This document shows, one piece after another, positions 63,048 to 64,000 of a stretch of DNA of 64,000 nucleotides. This stretch comes from BMS3BBIN04 sp964552465 (GTDB lineage: Bacteria; Electryoneota; Electryoneia; Electryoneales; Electryoneaceae). The notes under the pieces were generated by a model. The model searched no databases. It was not told the origin of the DNA and saw only the letters and a list, made by a program, of their open reading frames with translations. Each line of letters opens with the position of its first letter. Position 1 is the stretch's first letter. The position numbers were made by a program, and so were the translations under genes. The stretch covers positions 1-64,000 of the forward strand of contig CAZKGR010000002.1 of assembly GCA_964552465.1 (NCBI GenBank), in the 5' to 3' direction.

Positions 63048-63100
63048 GTTTGCTGAACAAGAACCGGGCGCATCTTGAAAATGGCGTACTCATTGACTTT

Positions 63101-63886
63101 TTAGAGGGTCGGTGAGATATCCACTGTACTTATCCACATTCCGTGGACAAACTTATCCCCATGTTTTGCCGGATTAAACCTCATTGTCCATAACGCTTTT
63201 GCAATGGCTTCTTCGAAGCCGAATCCCTTGGGATCCACAGAGTAAATGCGAATATCCAACGGCACGCCTTCAGGTGAAACTGAGACGCTAACCGAGGCAA
63301 TACACCCTTGCAGCTCGATCATTGCATCGGGTGGATATTCATGATTCTCGTGTATCCATGCGGTTATCACGGAACTAGCGTGCTCAAGTGTGGGGGCGAA
63401 GTAACCAGCGGGTGTTGGAAGCAGTTTGCGTCCGTAAACCCATTGGTCAGTTTCAAGATTTCGCACTGCGCGTAGTGCGTCATCGGCCTCAATTGGTCCA
63501 AACAGTTCTGCCGTCCAAGGGTCAATACGCTGAATGACAACCCTCGAACCATGTGTCTCAGCCATCACTACGTAGTCCGCATCGAATAGCTGACCCCATT
63601 CCATCGCATCGTCAAACATCACCAGGTCCGTACACAGCGTGTCGCCTTCCATGGCAGCAATCACATCGGGCAATGGAACCACCTCAATCCTGGCGACTCC
63701 GTCGTAATAACCACGGTAAATCGTTCGCCATAACGATTCGGTGTCGCCATCATACCCGGCTGATACCTGTGGTGGGAGAATTACAATTCGATCGTTGAGG
63801 CCCGATCCGCTCGTCACTTCAGCGCACAGAAATGCGAAGGCAACAAGCAGAACTATGGGAAGACGTATGTGAATCAACTTGGTCAT
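63101..63886 (-). CDS. Periplasmic TonB-C-terminal-domain-like protein
   Basis: 261 residues. Hydrophobic leader (HIRLPIVLLVAFAFLCAEV) as signal peptide or anchor. Residues ~30-140 are an unrecognised alpha/beta region (RIVILPPQVSAGYDG, DADYVVMAE), a pattern of small-nucleotide or adhesin-like domains. The last ~80 residues resemble the TonB C-terminal fold: ASVSVSVSPEGVPLDIRI, FEEAIAKALWTMRFNPA and KFVHGMWISTVDI. The start could also be a TTG four codons upstream, which has GGGGAG nearby. No ExbBD in the window. Confidence 0.65.
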   Translation of the reverse strand: MTKLIHIRLPIVLLVAFAFLCAEVTSGSGLNDRIVILPPQVSAGYDGDTESLWRTIYRGYYDGVARIEVVPLPDVIAAMEGDTLCTDLVMFDDAMEWGQLFDADYVVMAETHGSRVVIQRIDPWTAELFGPIEADDALRAVRNLETDQWVYGRKLLPTPAGYFAPTLEHASSVITAWIHENHEYPPDAMIELQGCIASVSVSVSPEGVPLDIRIYSVDPKGFGFEEAIAKALWTMRFNPAKHGDKFVHGMWISTVDISPTL

Positions 63887-64000
63887 GGCTGCACTCAAAC
63901 AACTCCCCGACGTTATCGCCGGGGGAATGTGTGGTCTCAGTAATTCACACGCGGAAGCTGAACTGACGGTTTCCTCACACTGCTACTCTTCATCCTTTGG

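Overview
The window looks like a scaffold from a Gram-negative bacterium of the FCB superphylum, most likely an uncultivated candidate-phylum lineage; the exact phylum cannot be read from the sequence. The main evidence is nine intact genes, plus one interrupted gene, for secreted proteins that end in the YPNPFNP-type C-terminal sorting domain used by type IX secretion. Outer-membrane beta-barrel proteins with signal peptides and a lipoprotein with a lipobox support a Gram-negative envelope. A run of 100 N at 31864-31963, flanked by the same 55 bases on both sides, marks a scaffold join and suggests a draft or metagenome assembly. No rRNA, tRNA or CRISPR array was seen.

Layout. 1-1770: the end of an FG-GAP/VCBS-repeat secreted protein. 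1855-5391 (minus): a tight four-gene operon (UbiA-type phosphoribosyl transferase, DprE1-like oxidase, DprE2-like reductase, PgpA) that resembles the polyprenyl-phospho-arabinose pathway. 5576-8411 (minus): two outer-membrane barrels around a small unknown gene. 8616-17123 (plus): malQ, topA, xerC, then hpf-hprK-EIIA-EIIB of a PTS-type regulatory system and two small membrane proteins. 17307-19208: a barrel protein and a putative amidase. 19441-23817 (minus): a secreted subtilase and a PpiD/SurA-like foldase. 24138-29805: an OsmC-like protein, an HD-GYP-type protein, two MFS transporters in tandem and an unusual protein with an EVE-like C-terminal domain.

30028-46352 is the accessory heart of the window. 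It holds six large sorted surface proteins: a starch-binding-like protein, two ~1000-residue sister proteins, an L-type-lectin-like protein, a HAF/kelch-like protein with a premature amber codon, and an Asp-box beta-propeller. The last two each sit behind a TrmB-family regulator. Each TrmB gene has a sigma70-like promoter with 17-bp spacing bracketed by two C-run/G-run palindromes, a strong candidate for an undescribed autoregulated surface-protein switch. The 3' ends of the two propeller-type genes are nearly identical over 672 bp.

46473-49465 (minus) holds a nucleoside phosphorylase, a DUF4846-like secreted protein, a GC-rich stretch with 4x7-bp repeats, and the stump of a defence-type nuclease gene. 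49636-53966 (minus) encodes both subunits of methylmalonyl-CoA mutase. 54423-56693 (minus) holds a cyclic-nucleotide-domain/GAF histidine kinase and a CWC-type cysteine-rich protein. 56946-59624 is a secreted M14 carboxypeptidase. 60399-62293 is a phosphate butyryltransferase with a diverged paralogue. The window ends with a lamin-tail-like protein and a TonB-C-like periplasmic protein.

Taken together: a heterotroph that secretes proteases, lectin-like and carbohydrate-binding proteins, uses glycogen or maltodextrins (MalQ), handles propionyl/methylmalonyl-CoA and butyryl-CoA, and carries a small family of short heptad-repeat elements and GGGGACAC hairpins near the 3' ends of some surface-protein genes.
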